This document shows positions 1-5,293 of a DNA stretch of 6,699 bases, piece after piece; the stretch's first letter is position 1, and every line of letters begins with the position of its first letter. The DNA lies in assembly GCA_958427375.1 (NCBI GenBank), contig CAUABY010000119.1:1-6699 (forward strand), given 5' to 3'. The translations under genes and the position numbers were made by a program. This DNA comes from an uncultured Eubacteriales bacterium. Its GTDB lineage: Bacteria; Bacillota; Clostridia; Oscillospirales; Oscillospiraceae. The notes beneath the pieces are model-generated. The model searched no databases. It was not told the origin of the DNA and saw only the letters and a program-made list of their open reading frames with translations.

Positions 1-164
1 ATAATATTGCGAAAAACATCGTCTACTCCGGCTCTAAGGAGAATGTGCGCCTCACCATGGTAAATGGCAGGGTTCTGTATGAAAACGGAGAGTTCTTCCT
101 CGACGAGAGCGCGGAGGATATCTATGCAAGGTGCAACGAATGGAGAGAGAAAATAATCGGATGA
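1..164 (+). CDS. Amidohydrolase/deaminase family protein, C-terminal fragment (5' end outside window)
   Basis: The frame beginning at base 3 is open to a TGA at 162-164 and gives the last 53 residues of a protein. The pattern (IVYSGSKENVRLTMVNGRVLYENG, here paraphrased as 'NIVYSG..-.V..TMVNGRVLYENGEF') is the closing beta-strand segment typical of cytosine deaminase/TRZ-ATZ amidohydrolases, including 5-methylthioadenosine/S-adenosylhomocysteine deaminases. There the chain returns to the small beta-sandwich domain after the metal-dependent TIM barrel. The catalytic barrel lies outside the window, so the substrate cannot be read; an MtaD-like deaminase is the best guess by family resemblance only. 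Its stop codon overlaps the next gene's ATG (ATGA at 161-164), which indicates co-transcription and probable translational coupling with the PHP-domain gene. The family call is fairly secure, the exact enzyme is not. Confidence 0.75.
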   Translation, partial: NIAKNIVYSGSKENVRLTMVNGRVLYENGEFFLDESAEDIYARCNEWREKIIG

Positions 165-1006
165 AGAAGATAGACCTGCATGTACATACCACCGCCTCTG
201 ACGGCACTTTAAGCGGGCGCGAGGTTGTTGAGCTCGCCGCGCAAAGCGGCCTTGCCGCCGTCGCCGTGACAGACCATGATACTGTCTCCGGCTATGCCGA
301 GGCCGCTAAGGCCGGGGCGGAGCTCGGTGTGGAGGTCGTGCCGGGGATAGAGATAAGCACCAAGTACGGCGGCGCGGTGCATATTCTGGGCTATTATATA
401 GACCCCAATTCGGAGAAGCTGCGCCCGGTGCTCGACTGGGTGGTGAATGACCGCAACGAGCGAAACCGCAAAATGGCAGAGCTCATGGCGGCGGACGGCC
501 TGCCCGTGAGCTATGACGATATGCGCCGCCGCTTCGGTGATGTCATCGGCCGCCCGCACTTTGCCGATATCCTCGTGGAGCTCGGCATGGCGAACAGCGT
601 GCAGGACGCGTTTGACCGCTATGTTGAAAAGGGTCAGCGCTACTATATCCCGCGCACCATCCTGCCCATAGAGAGCGCGGTGGAGATTATCTGCGCGGCG
701 GGCGGTGTGCCGGTTCTGGCCCATCCTTTTCAGTATAAGCGTGATGACGCGGGCCTGCGTGAGATTATCGAGTACTGCATGGCCCATGGCCTTCGCGGCA
801 TGGAGTGCCGCTACTCCGGCTATGACGCGGAGATGGTGGCGTATCTTGAGCGCCTTGCCGACGAGTACGGCCTTGTAAAGACCGGCGGCAGTGACTTCCA
901 CGGCAGCAATAAGCCGCACATAGCCCTCGGCACGGGGATAAAGTGTAATCTGAATGTGCCCTATGAATTTTTGAGCGAGTTGAAGCGCGCCGCGGGAAAA
1001 GGCTGA
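161..1006 (+). CDS. PHP-domain phosphoesterase, TrpH/YciV (RNase AM / nucleoside 3',5'-bisphosphate phosphatase) family
   Basis: A 281-residue cytoplasmic metal-dependent phosphoesterase. The PHP signature is complete: HVH at residues 7-9 with D14, the TDHD block at 37-40, PGIE with E64, H74 in VHILGY, RPHF with H133, AHPF with H188, and GSDFHG with D245 and H247. These are the expected ligands of a two- or three-metal centre. The length matches the TrpH/YciV group (about 280-295 residues). Characterised members remove the 3'-phosphate of nucleoside 3',5'-bisphosphates such as pAp and act as 5'-3' exonucleases on short RNA; the exact substrate here is inferred. The start chosen is ATG at 161, because MKKIDLHVHT is the usual N-terminus and the ATG overlaps the upstream stop. 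An in-frame GTG at 131 would add ten poorly conserved residues. A GGAGAG at 142-147, 13 bases upstream, is a weak, distant ribosome site, consistent with coupling to the upstream gene. Confidence 0.9.
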   Translation: MKKIDLHVHTTASDGTLSGREVVELAAQSGLAAVAVTDHDTVSGYAEAAKAGAELGVEVVPGIEISTKYGGAVHILGYYIDPNSEKLRPVLDWVVNDRNERNRKMAELMAADGLPVSYDDMRRRFGDVIGRPHFADILVELGMANSVQDAFDRYVEKGQRYYIPRTILPIESAVEIICAAGGVPVLAHPFQYKRDDAGLREIIEYCMAHGLRGMECRYSGYDAEMVAYLERLADEYGLVKTGGSDFHGSNKPHIALGTGIKCNLNVPYEFLSELKRAAGKG

Positions 1007-1039
1007 AAAACAGGGCGCAAAAATAATATAACGCCGTCG

Positions 1040-1073
1040 ATGCCGCACTCAATTTTGGGCGCGGCATGTTTTT
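1040..1073 (+). terminator. Rho-independent terminator after the PHP gene
   Basis: ATGCCGC (1040-1046) pairs with GCGGCAT (1061-1067). After one mismatch, CTC (1048-1050) can pair with GGG (1057-1059, one G-U), leaving an AATTTT loop. The stem is followed by GTTTTT and a T-rich tail. It lies 33 bases after the PHP stop codon and before the separate GTG-started gene, so it fits an end-of-operon terminator for the amidohydrolase-PHP unit. Confidence 0.75.
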
Positions 1074-1132
1074 ATTGTATTTCCCCCTTTGCTTTGACAT
1101 ATTTCTCGCCGCTTTCGGCTTATATTTAAGTC

Positions 1133-1140
1133 GGGAGGTG
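1133..1140 (+). promoter_or_regulatory. Ribosome binding site fixing a GTG start
   Basis: GGGAGGTG sits six bases before the GTG at 1147. The nearby ATG at 1145 is out of frame and immediately followed by TGA, so it cannot be the start. The in-frame ATG at 1066 lies inside the preceding terminator stem. This site therefore decides the start of the SleB-like gene. Confidence 0.8.
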
Positions 1141-1146
1141 AAATAT

Positions 1147-1758
1147 GTGAAGAAGCTGGTTTCCCTGTTGCTTGTTATCGCAGCGGCGCTTTGTTTGACG
1201 ACCTGTGCCGAGCGCCTGCCTGAGCCGGAACCGGACTACTTGGCGCTCATGGTGAAAGCCGCCGTCTCCGGCGACGTTGACACCGGGCGCAGTGTGCAGG
1301 CCGCGCGTGAGAATAGCAGCCACAGCGCGGAGGCGGACTTCGTTTACGTGTCCTTTGATGAGCTGTACCTGCTCTCGCGCTACATAGAATACCGCTATGG
1401 CAGCTATCGCTGCTCGGACGACCTGCGCTTTTGTGCCGGTGAGCTGGTGCTGAACCGCGTCGCCTCGCCGGAATATCCCGATACGCTTGAGGCGGTCATC
1501 TTCCAGCCCGGCGAGCTGGGCGAGATTGACACCAGGGCATTCGCCGCCTGTCTCAGCCCGTCACGCCCCTGCGTAAATGTCGCTTTGCGCCTGCTCTTGG
1601 GTGAGCGGCAGATGGAAAACTCCGTCGTTATCGAGAGCGCCCGCCCCGCAAATGATATCTATGCCATGTTCTGTGACCGGCTCCTTGGCAACACCTATTA
1701 CTATAAAAGCAAGAATCTTGAGCTGTACACCGGCACGGAAAGCGCCGAGCCAAGCTGA
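1147..1758 (+). CDS. Exported protein or putative lipoprotein with diverged SleB-like cell wall hydrolase domain
   Basis: A 203-residue protein starting at GTG. It opens with KK and a hydrophobic stretch (residues 4-18) followed by LTTC at 17-20, a lipobox-like site with an unusual Thr before Cys20. Ordinary cleavage after TCA (19-21) is the alternative. A Pro/Glu-rich linker follows. Residues 72-187 resemble the SleB/CwlJ hydrolase fold in order: LLSRYIEYRYG (75-85), VLNRV (101-105), PDTLEAVIFQPGE (111-123) and a closing RLLGNTYYYK (178-187), which corresponds to the family's 'IGNHVFY'-type end. SleB-family enzymes are peptidoglycan lytic transglycosylases or muramidases acting in the wall or spore cortex. 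The usual YAEARGE block holding the catalytic Glu is altered here, with E81 shifted, so activity is uncertain. The hypervariable middle (124-170) has cysteines at 135, 142 and 176. The gene is monocistronic between two terminators. The fold call comes from recalled family motifs; moderate confidence. Confidence 0.65.
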   Translation: MKKLVSLLLVIAAALCLTTCAERLPEPEPDYLALMVKAAVSGDVDTGRSVQAARENSSHSAEADFVYVSFDELYLLSRYIEYRYGSYRCSDDLRFCAGELVLNRVASPEYPDTLEAVIFQPGELGEIDTRAFAACLSPSRPCVNVALRLLLGERQMENSVVIESARPANDIYAMFCDRLLGNTYYYKSKNLELYTGTESAEPS

Positions 1759-1798
1759 TGCTGAAATCCGCCGCGCGCTTAAGCGCGGTGTGAGTGTA

Positions 1799-1838
1799 CA
1801 AAGCCCGCCCCGAAAGCAAAATTCCGGGGCGGGCTTTG
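1799..1838. terminator. Bidirectional hairpin terminator between converging genes
   Basis: A perfect 14-bp, very GC-rich stem (1799-1812 with 1825-1838; core AAAGCCCGCCCCG) encloses a 12-base loop. It lies between the SleB-like gene (stop at 1758) and the converging cinA gene (stop codon at 1852-1854). The AAA/TTT ends of the stem supply only a short U-tract on either strand, and the rightward tail (GCGTATATTGTGTTTT) is only partly T-rich. The stem is strong but the tail is weak in both directions. Confidence 0.75.
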
Positions 1839-1851
1839 CGTATATTGTGTT

Positions 1852-3114
1852 TTAATCGGGCAGTATTCTTTTGCCTGTCATATATCGGCGCATCATGTCA
1901 TATGCGTGGTTGCCGGCCATGCGGCGGATGAAGCTTCTCGTGCGGTGTGTGCCGAGGTGCAGCTCACGTACCCAGGTCTGACCCTCCACCGCCATGGACA
2001 CAAACACCGTGCCCACATCGTGTACGCCGTCTCCGTCAGGCCCGGCAAGGCCGGTCACGCCAAGGCCGATGTCCGCGCCCATAAGCGCGCGCACGCGCTC
2101 GGCCATCTCTTTGGCCACCTCATAGCTCACAGCGCCCTTCTCCTCAATGAGCGCCGAATCAATGCCCAGAAGCTTCGCCTTTGCCGCGTTGGTGTAGGTC
2201 ACAACCCCGCCGAGGAAATAGGCGCTCGCGCCGGGCAGGTCGGTGAAGCGCTTTGCAAGCTCGCCGCCGGTGCAGCTCTCCGCCGCAGCGAAGGTCAGCG
2301 GCTTATCCTTGATAAGCTCCATCACGGCCTCTTCAACGCTCTCCACGTCCACGCCGTATACATATTCGCCGAGCCGCTCTTTCACATGCTCCATCACGGG
2401 CGCAATCATGGCCTCGGCCTGCTCGGCGCTCGCGGCCTTGGCCGTAATCTGCACAAGGCAGTCGCACTCCTTGGCATAAGGCGCCATGGTGGGGTTCGTC
2501 ATGGCGTTCATCTCGTCGGCAAAGATGCTGTCCACCGTGCTCTCGCCGATGCCGAAAATGTGTACCGAGTGGGAGACAATCTGCTCGTCGGAGAGCTTTT
2601 TGAGATAGGGGAGCGCGCTCTCGCGCAGCATCGCAAAGCACTCCTTGGGTGGGCCGGGCAGCATAATCACCACTTTCCCGTCCTTTTCAAAGGCACAGCC
2701 GGGCGCGGTGCCGCAGCTGTTGTGGAAAACGGTGCAGCCCTCCGGCAGCATTGCCTGTGTGAGATTGTTCTCGGTGAAGTGGCGCGAGCGGGTGATGTAG
2801 TCGTAGAGCGCCGCCATCTCTTTCTCGTCTGCCACGAGCTCCACGCCGAAAGCCTTGGCCGTGACCTGCTTTGTCAAATCGTCGCAGGTGGGGCCGAGCC
2901 CGCCGGTGGTTATTATAATGTCCGCGCGCTCCTTGGCAATCGCCACGCACTGCGCCAGCCGCTCAGGGTTGTCGCCCACAACCGTGTGATACTTCACGTT
3001 TATTCCTATCTGCGAGAGCTGCTCGGATATATCGCGCGCGTCGGTATTGGTAACGTGGCCGAGCAAAAGCTCAGTGCCCACGGAAATTATCTCAGTGTCG
3101 TATGTCCTTTTCAT
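1852..3114 (-). CDS. cinA: CinA: ADP-ribose pyrophosphatase-like / nicotinamide-nucleotide amidohydrolase
   Basis: A full-length CinA of 420 residues, the normal size. The N-terminal MoCF/COG1058 domain (about 5-175) begins DTEIISVGTELLLGH, carries TTGGLGPT (69-76) with the acidic pair D78-D79 after it, and ends with MLPGPPKE (151-158). A linker domain covers about 180-255. The C-terminal PncC/CinA domain (about 262-415) carries AESCTGG (278-284), GASAYFLGGVVTYTN (295-309), GAVS (327-330) and GVTGLAGPDG (352-361). In characterised homologues the N-terminal domain hydrolyses ADP-ribose and the C-terminal domain deamidates NMN to NaMN, repairing or recycling NAD. In some Gram-positives the gene is linked to competence and recA, but no recA is visible here. 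The start ATG (3112-3114) overlaps the thiI stop by four bases (ATGA), so translation is probably coupled. The gene ends 14 bases before the shared hairpin terminator. Confidence 0.96.
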   Translation of the reverse strand: MKRTYDTEIISVGTELLLGHVTNTDARDISEQLSQIGINVKYHTVVGDNPERLAQCVAIAKERADIIITTGGLGPTCDDLTKQVTAKAFGVELVADEKEMAALYDYITRSRHFTENNLTQAMLPEGCTVFHNSCGTAPGCAFEKDGKVVIMLPGPPKECFAMLRESALPYLKKLSDEQIVSHSVHIFGIGESTVDSIFADEMNAMTNPTMAPYAKECDCLVQITAKAASAEQAEAMIAPVMEHVKERLGEYVYGVDVESVEEAVMELIKDKPLTFAAAESCTGGELAKRFTDLPGASAYFLGGVVTYTNAAKAKLLGIDSALIEEKGAVSYEVAKEMAERVRALMGADIGLGVTGLAGPDGDGVHDVGTVFVSMAVEGQTWVRELHLGTHRTRSFIRRMAGNHAYDMMRRYMTGKRILPD

Positions 3115-4280
3115 CCTACAGTCACCCTTTCAATGCCCATTATTGCCTCATTCACGAGCGCTTGGATGTCAAGCGCGCTCTCTGCCAGCTCCACGTCCTT
3201 GAGCTTTGGCCGTGTGCGCGGATGCTTGGGCGTGAACACCGTGCAGCAGTCCTCATAGGGGAGAATGGAGGTGTCAAAGGTGCCGATTCTGCGCGCCATG
3301 CGCACAATCTCCTCCTTGTCCATGCCAATGAGCGGCTGGAGCACCGGCAAATCAATGACCGCCTGCGTGGATGCCATGGCCTCCATCGTCTGGCTCGCGA
3401 CCTGACCGAGGTTTTCGCCCGTTACAATGGCCTTGGCGTTGTTATCCTTGGCGATGCGCTCGGCAATGCGCATCATAAAGCGGCGCATTATCAGCGTGAA
3501 ATACTCCTCCGGGCACTTGTCGCGGATTTCCTCCTGAATGTGCGTGAAGGGGACTATCTCCATCGTCATGCGCCCGCAGTATACGGTCAGCTCCTCAGCC
3601 AGCTCTATAACCTTCTCCTTGGCCTGCTGTGAGGTGTAGGGGAAAGAGAAGAAGTGTACGGGGATGAGGTGGATGCCGCGTCTGCATATCATGTATGAGG
3701 ACACGGGGCTGTCGATGCCGCCGGAGAGCAGAGTCACGGCGGAGCCGTTGCAGCCCACCGGCATACCGCCCGCACCGGGGGCGGGCGCGCCGTGGACATA
3801 GGCCGCAAGGTCACGCACTTCGATGTGTACGATAAACTCCGGGTTGTGAACGTCGACCGCCACATCGGGGAAAGCTTCATTCAGCTCACCGCCGACGTAC
3901 TGACTAAGCTCAATGCTCGTCATCGGGAAGCTCTTGTCGCTGCGCTTTGACTCCACCTTGAAGCTCCTGGCGTTCTCCATGTCCTCCCGCAGGTACTCAA
4001 GCGCAAGCTTCGTGATTGCGTCCTTATCCTTCTCGCAGGCGGCGGCGCGCACAACAGCCACAACGCCGAATACCTTTTGCAGCGCCTCAAACGCCGCGTC
4101 CATGTCGGCGTTATCCTCGGCGGCCTCCACATACACGGTAGACTGTATGCAGTAGACCTTGAATCTGCCTATACGCGAAAGGCGGCGGCGGACGTTTGAC
4201 ATGAGCTTATTCTCAAAATATCTTCTGTTGAGCCCCTTGAGAATTATCTCGCCGAGCTTGAGTAATATAATGTCGTTCAT
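3111..4280 (-). CDS. thiI: ThiI: tRNA 4-thiouridine synthase (sulfurtransferase), short form without rhodanese domain
   Basis: A 389-residue ThiI. A ferredoxin-like N-terminus is followed by a THUMP RNA-binding domain (about 60-165) and a PP-loop ATP pyrophosphatase domain with LLSGGIDSPVSSYM (184-197; SGGIDS at 186-191). Further family motifs are VTGENLGQVASQT (286-298), LPVLQPLIGMDKEEI (311-325) and YEDCCTVFTPKHPRT (342-356). The enzyme adenylates U8 of tRNA and replaces its oxygen with sulfur; in many bacteria it also feeds thiazole synthesis. It lacks the C-terminal rhodanese domain of the E. coli protein, as is usual in Firmicutes, so sulfur probably comes directly from a cysteine desulfurase. 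C345/C346 lie where the conserved PP-loop-domain cysteine is expected. The start is ATG at 4278-4280, with GGAG (4287-4290) six bases upstream. An upstream in-frame ATG at 4322 lies within or upstream of the promoter and is not credible. It is first gene of a thiI-cinA operon. Confidence 0.95.
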   Translation of the reverse strand: MNDIILLKLGEIILKGLNRRYFENKLMSNVRRRLSRIGRFKVYCIQSTVYVEAAEDNADMDAAFEALQKVFGVVAVVRAAACEKDKDAITKLALEYLREDMENARSFKVESKRSDKSFPMTSIELSQYVGGELNEAFPDVAVDVHNPEFIVHIEVRDLAAYVHGAPAPGAGGMPVGCNGSAVTLLSGGIDSPVSSYMICRRGIHLIPVHFFSFPYTSQQAKEKVIELAEELTVYCGRMTMEIVPFTHIQEEIRDKCPEEYFTLIMRRFMMRIAERIAKDNNAKAIVTGENLGQVASQTMEAMASTQAVIDLPVLQPLIGMDKEEIVRMARRIGTFDTSILPYEDCCTVFTPKHPRTRPKLKDVELAESALDIQALVNEAIMGIERVTVG

Positions 4281-4285
4281 CTTTG

Positions 4286-4290
4286 TCTCC
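4286..4290 (-). promoter_or_regulatory. Ribosome binding site fixing the thiI start
   Basis: On the minus strand GGAGA precedes ATG (4278-4280) after five to six bases. It supports the shorter thiI start over the in-frame ATG at 4320-4322, which overlaps the likely -10 region. Confidence 0.75.
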
Positions 4291-4312
4291 TGATGTGTGA
4301 TTTCCGGCAGAT

Positions 4313-4341
4313 ATTGTAGCATACTATTTTAAATTGCGCCA
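4313..4341 (-). promoter_or_regulatory. Extended -10 promoter for thiI-cinA
   Basis: Reading the minus strand, TATGCTACAAT contains an extended -10: TG at 4321-4320, one base, then TACAAT at 4318-4313. The -35 position (about 4336-4341) reads TGGCGC, a poor match, which is common for extended -10 promoters. The implied transcription start near 4306 gives a leader of about 25 bases carrying the GGAG site. Confidence 0.55.
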
Positions 4342-4343
4342 GT

Positions 4344-4371
4344 AAATAATTCATTATTTCGATTAATAATC
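4344..4371. repeat. Two adjacent inverted repeats in the divergent promoter region (candidate operator)
   Basis: AAATAAT-TC-ATTATTT (4344-4359) is a perfect 7-bp inverted repeat. It is followed after one base by GATTA-A-TAATC (4361-4371), a perfect 5-bp inverted repeat. Both lie between the two divergent promoters. The surroundings are AT-rich, so such repeats arise more readily by chance. An operator role is inferred from position and symmetry only. Confidence 0.4.
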
Positions 4372-4386
4372 CGATGTTTACAGACC

Positions 4387-4415
4387 TTTTATTTGCGGGC
4401 GGAATGTGATATATT
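4387..4415 (+). promoter_or_regulatory. Extended -10 promoter for the TSUP permease gene
   Basis: TG at 4407-4408, one base, then TATATT at 4410-4415 forms an extended -10. A weak TTTTAT lies at 4387-4392 with a 17-base spacer. Transcription would start near 4422, leaving a leader of about 30 bases that contains GGAGG at 4439-4443. The better-looking TTTACA at 4377-4382 is too far away (27 bases) to serve this -10. Confidence 0.5.
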
Positions 4416-4451
4416 TTTATAGGCGAAAAGAAACGCACGGAGGATATAAAA

Positions 4452-5177
4452 ATGCCGCTGTTGGTCTTAGTCTCTATATTTTCAGTGCTCGCGGGCATAT
4501 CGCAGGGTGTGTGCGGCTTTGGCGCGGGCATTATTTTAATGGTGCTCCTGCCGCATTTTTATCCCATAAGCCAGTCGGCGGCCATCACGGGCATAATAAG
4601 CCTTGTCATCATTGTTTTCATGCTGATTCGCTACCGCAGGCATATCCGCATTGAGAAGGTGATTCTGCCGCTTATTTTGTATGCCGCCGTGTCGTCCTCC
4701 GCCATTTATATCGCGCCGCATGTGGACGAGGCGCTTTTGAAGCGGCTTTTCGGCATTTTTCTTGTGCTCATCACGCTCTATCACTTCCTGCTCGCTAAAA
4801 AATCCTCTGCCGAGAAGTGGCCGCTTGCGGTGAGCATACTCGCCATCGCGTTTTCCGGCCTGTGCAGCGGGCTTTTCTCCGTCGGCGGGCCGCTTATGGT
4901 GCTCTACTTTCTCGCGCACACTGGCAGCAAGGAAGAGTTTCTCGGCACAACCGAGTGCCTTTTCTTCATAAATCTGCTGCTTGCAACCTGTCTGCGCGTT
5001 AAAAACGGCATCCTGCTCCCCGCGCACATCGCACCGATTCTGGCGGGCGTCGTCGGTGTTGGTGTCGGCGTGGCGGCGGCCAACAAGATAGTGGACAGGG
5101 TAAACGGCGAAAAGCTCAAAAACATAGTCTATATCGGCGTGGGCATAAGCGGCATGCTGAATATGCTGGGGCTTTGA
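4452..5177 (+). CDS. TSUP (TauE/SafE, DUF81) family membrane permease
   Basis: A 241-residue integral membrane protein with about eight hydrophobic segments (roughly 3-33, 41-60, 67-87, 97-114, 124-154, 165-184, 190-210 and 222-240). It has the two-fold internal repeat of the TSUP family: the first half contains GISQGVCGFGAGIILMVLLP (15-34) and the second FSGLCSGLFSVGGPLMVLYF (134-153), both re-entrant-like glycine-rich motifs. Each half begins with such a segment, as expected from tandem duplication. Family members move sulfur-containing or organic anions such as sulfite, sulfoacetate, thiosulfate or taurine; the substrate cannot be read here. The length is typical. The ATG at 4452 has an excellent GGAGG (4439-4443) eight bases upstream. 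It is transcribed alone, divergently from thiI, and ends before a strong terminator. A link to the sulfur chemistry of thiI is possible but rests only on adjacency. Confidence 0.88.
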   Translation: MPLLVLVSIFSVLAGISQGVCGFGAGIILMVLLPHFYPISQSAAITGIISLVIIVFMLIRYRRHIRIEKVILPLILYAAVSSSAIYIAPHVDEALLKRLFGIFLVLITLYHFLLAKKSSAEKWPLAVSILAIAFSGLCSGLFSVGGPLMVLYFLAHTGSKEEFLGTTECLFFINLLLATCLRVKNGILLPAHIAPILAGVVGVGVGVAAANKIVDRVNGEKLKNIVYIGVGISGMLNMLGL

Positions 5178-5184
5178 TTAAATC

Positions 5185-5199
5185 CCCGGCTTTGCCGGG
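5185..5199. repeat. Small GC hairpin just after the TSUP stop codon
   Basis: CCCGGC-TTT-GCCGGG is a perfect 6-bp stem with a three-base loop, eight bases beyond the stop at 5177. No T-run follows, so it is not a terminator by itself. It may protect the 3' end of the messenger or be a remnant; function unknown. Confidence 0.5.
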
Positions 5200-5217
5200 C
5201 TGCATACCGGCCGTGCG

Positions 5218-5239
5218 GTTTCAGCGGAGTTTCAGCGGA
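5218..5239. repeat. Two tandem copies of an 11-mer (GTTTCAGCGGA)
   Basis: GTTTCAGCGGA at 5218-5228 is repeated exactly at 5229-5239, with no gap, just before the terminator stem. The sequence is non-coding on both strands. It may be a slippage duplication or a paired binding site. Confidence 0.7.
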
Positions 5240-5240
5240 T

Positions 5241-5285
5241 AAAAACTCAGGCTGGTCTTTGTGTAAGACCAGCCTGAGTTTTTTT
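5241..5285. terminator. Strong bidirectional rho-independent terminator
   Basis: A perfect 19-bp stem (5241-5259 with 5265-5283) closes a five-base loop TGTGT. The right arm runs into seven Ts (5279-5285) and the left arm begins with five As, which read as Ts on the minus strand. It therefore terminates the TSUP gene coming from the left and the hypB operon coming from the right, whose stop codon is at 5294-5296. Confidence 0.95.
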
Positions 5286-5293
5286 GCGGTTTA

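Noticed and set aside
209..1048. A 279-codon minus-strand frame opposite the PHP gene
   Set aside because: The PHP gene has all its metal-ligand motifs. The antisense frame shows low-complexity, His/Arg/Ala-rich composition and no recognisable fold.
1094..1126. TTGACA (1094-1099) and TATATT (1121-1126) as a promoter for the SleB-like gene
   Set aside because: Each box looks good alone, but the spacer is 21 bases, too long for a standard sigma-A promoter, and no TG extension precedes the -10. A promoter must lie in this region, but this pairing is not convincing.
1066..1146. N-terminal extension of the SleB-like protein from ATG at 1066
   Set aside because: That ATG is inside the 3' arm of the preceding terminator hairpin. 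The GTG at 1147 has a strong ribosome site and begins a proper signal peptide.
1906..3258. A 450-codon open frame on the + strand opposite cinA
   Set aside because: It lies antisense to an unmistakable, full-length CinA. It is rich in His, Arg, Ala, Gly and Leu without domain motifs, as expected from the complement of a GC-rich coding frame, and it has no ribosome site.
3102..3632. A 176-codon + strand frame opposite thiI
   Set aside because: Shadow of the thiI frame; no start signal and no motif.
4281..4451. Riboswitch or leader RNA in the thiI/TSUP intergenic region
   Set aside because: Both inferred leaders are only about 25-30 bases, with no room for an aptamer. I see no TPP-type or other known riboswitch core.
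4277..4531. An 84-codon minus-strand frame across the intergenic region upstream of thiI
   Set aside because: It overlaps the TSUP gene start, both promoters and the thiI start, has no ribosome site and no motif.
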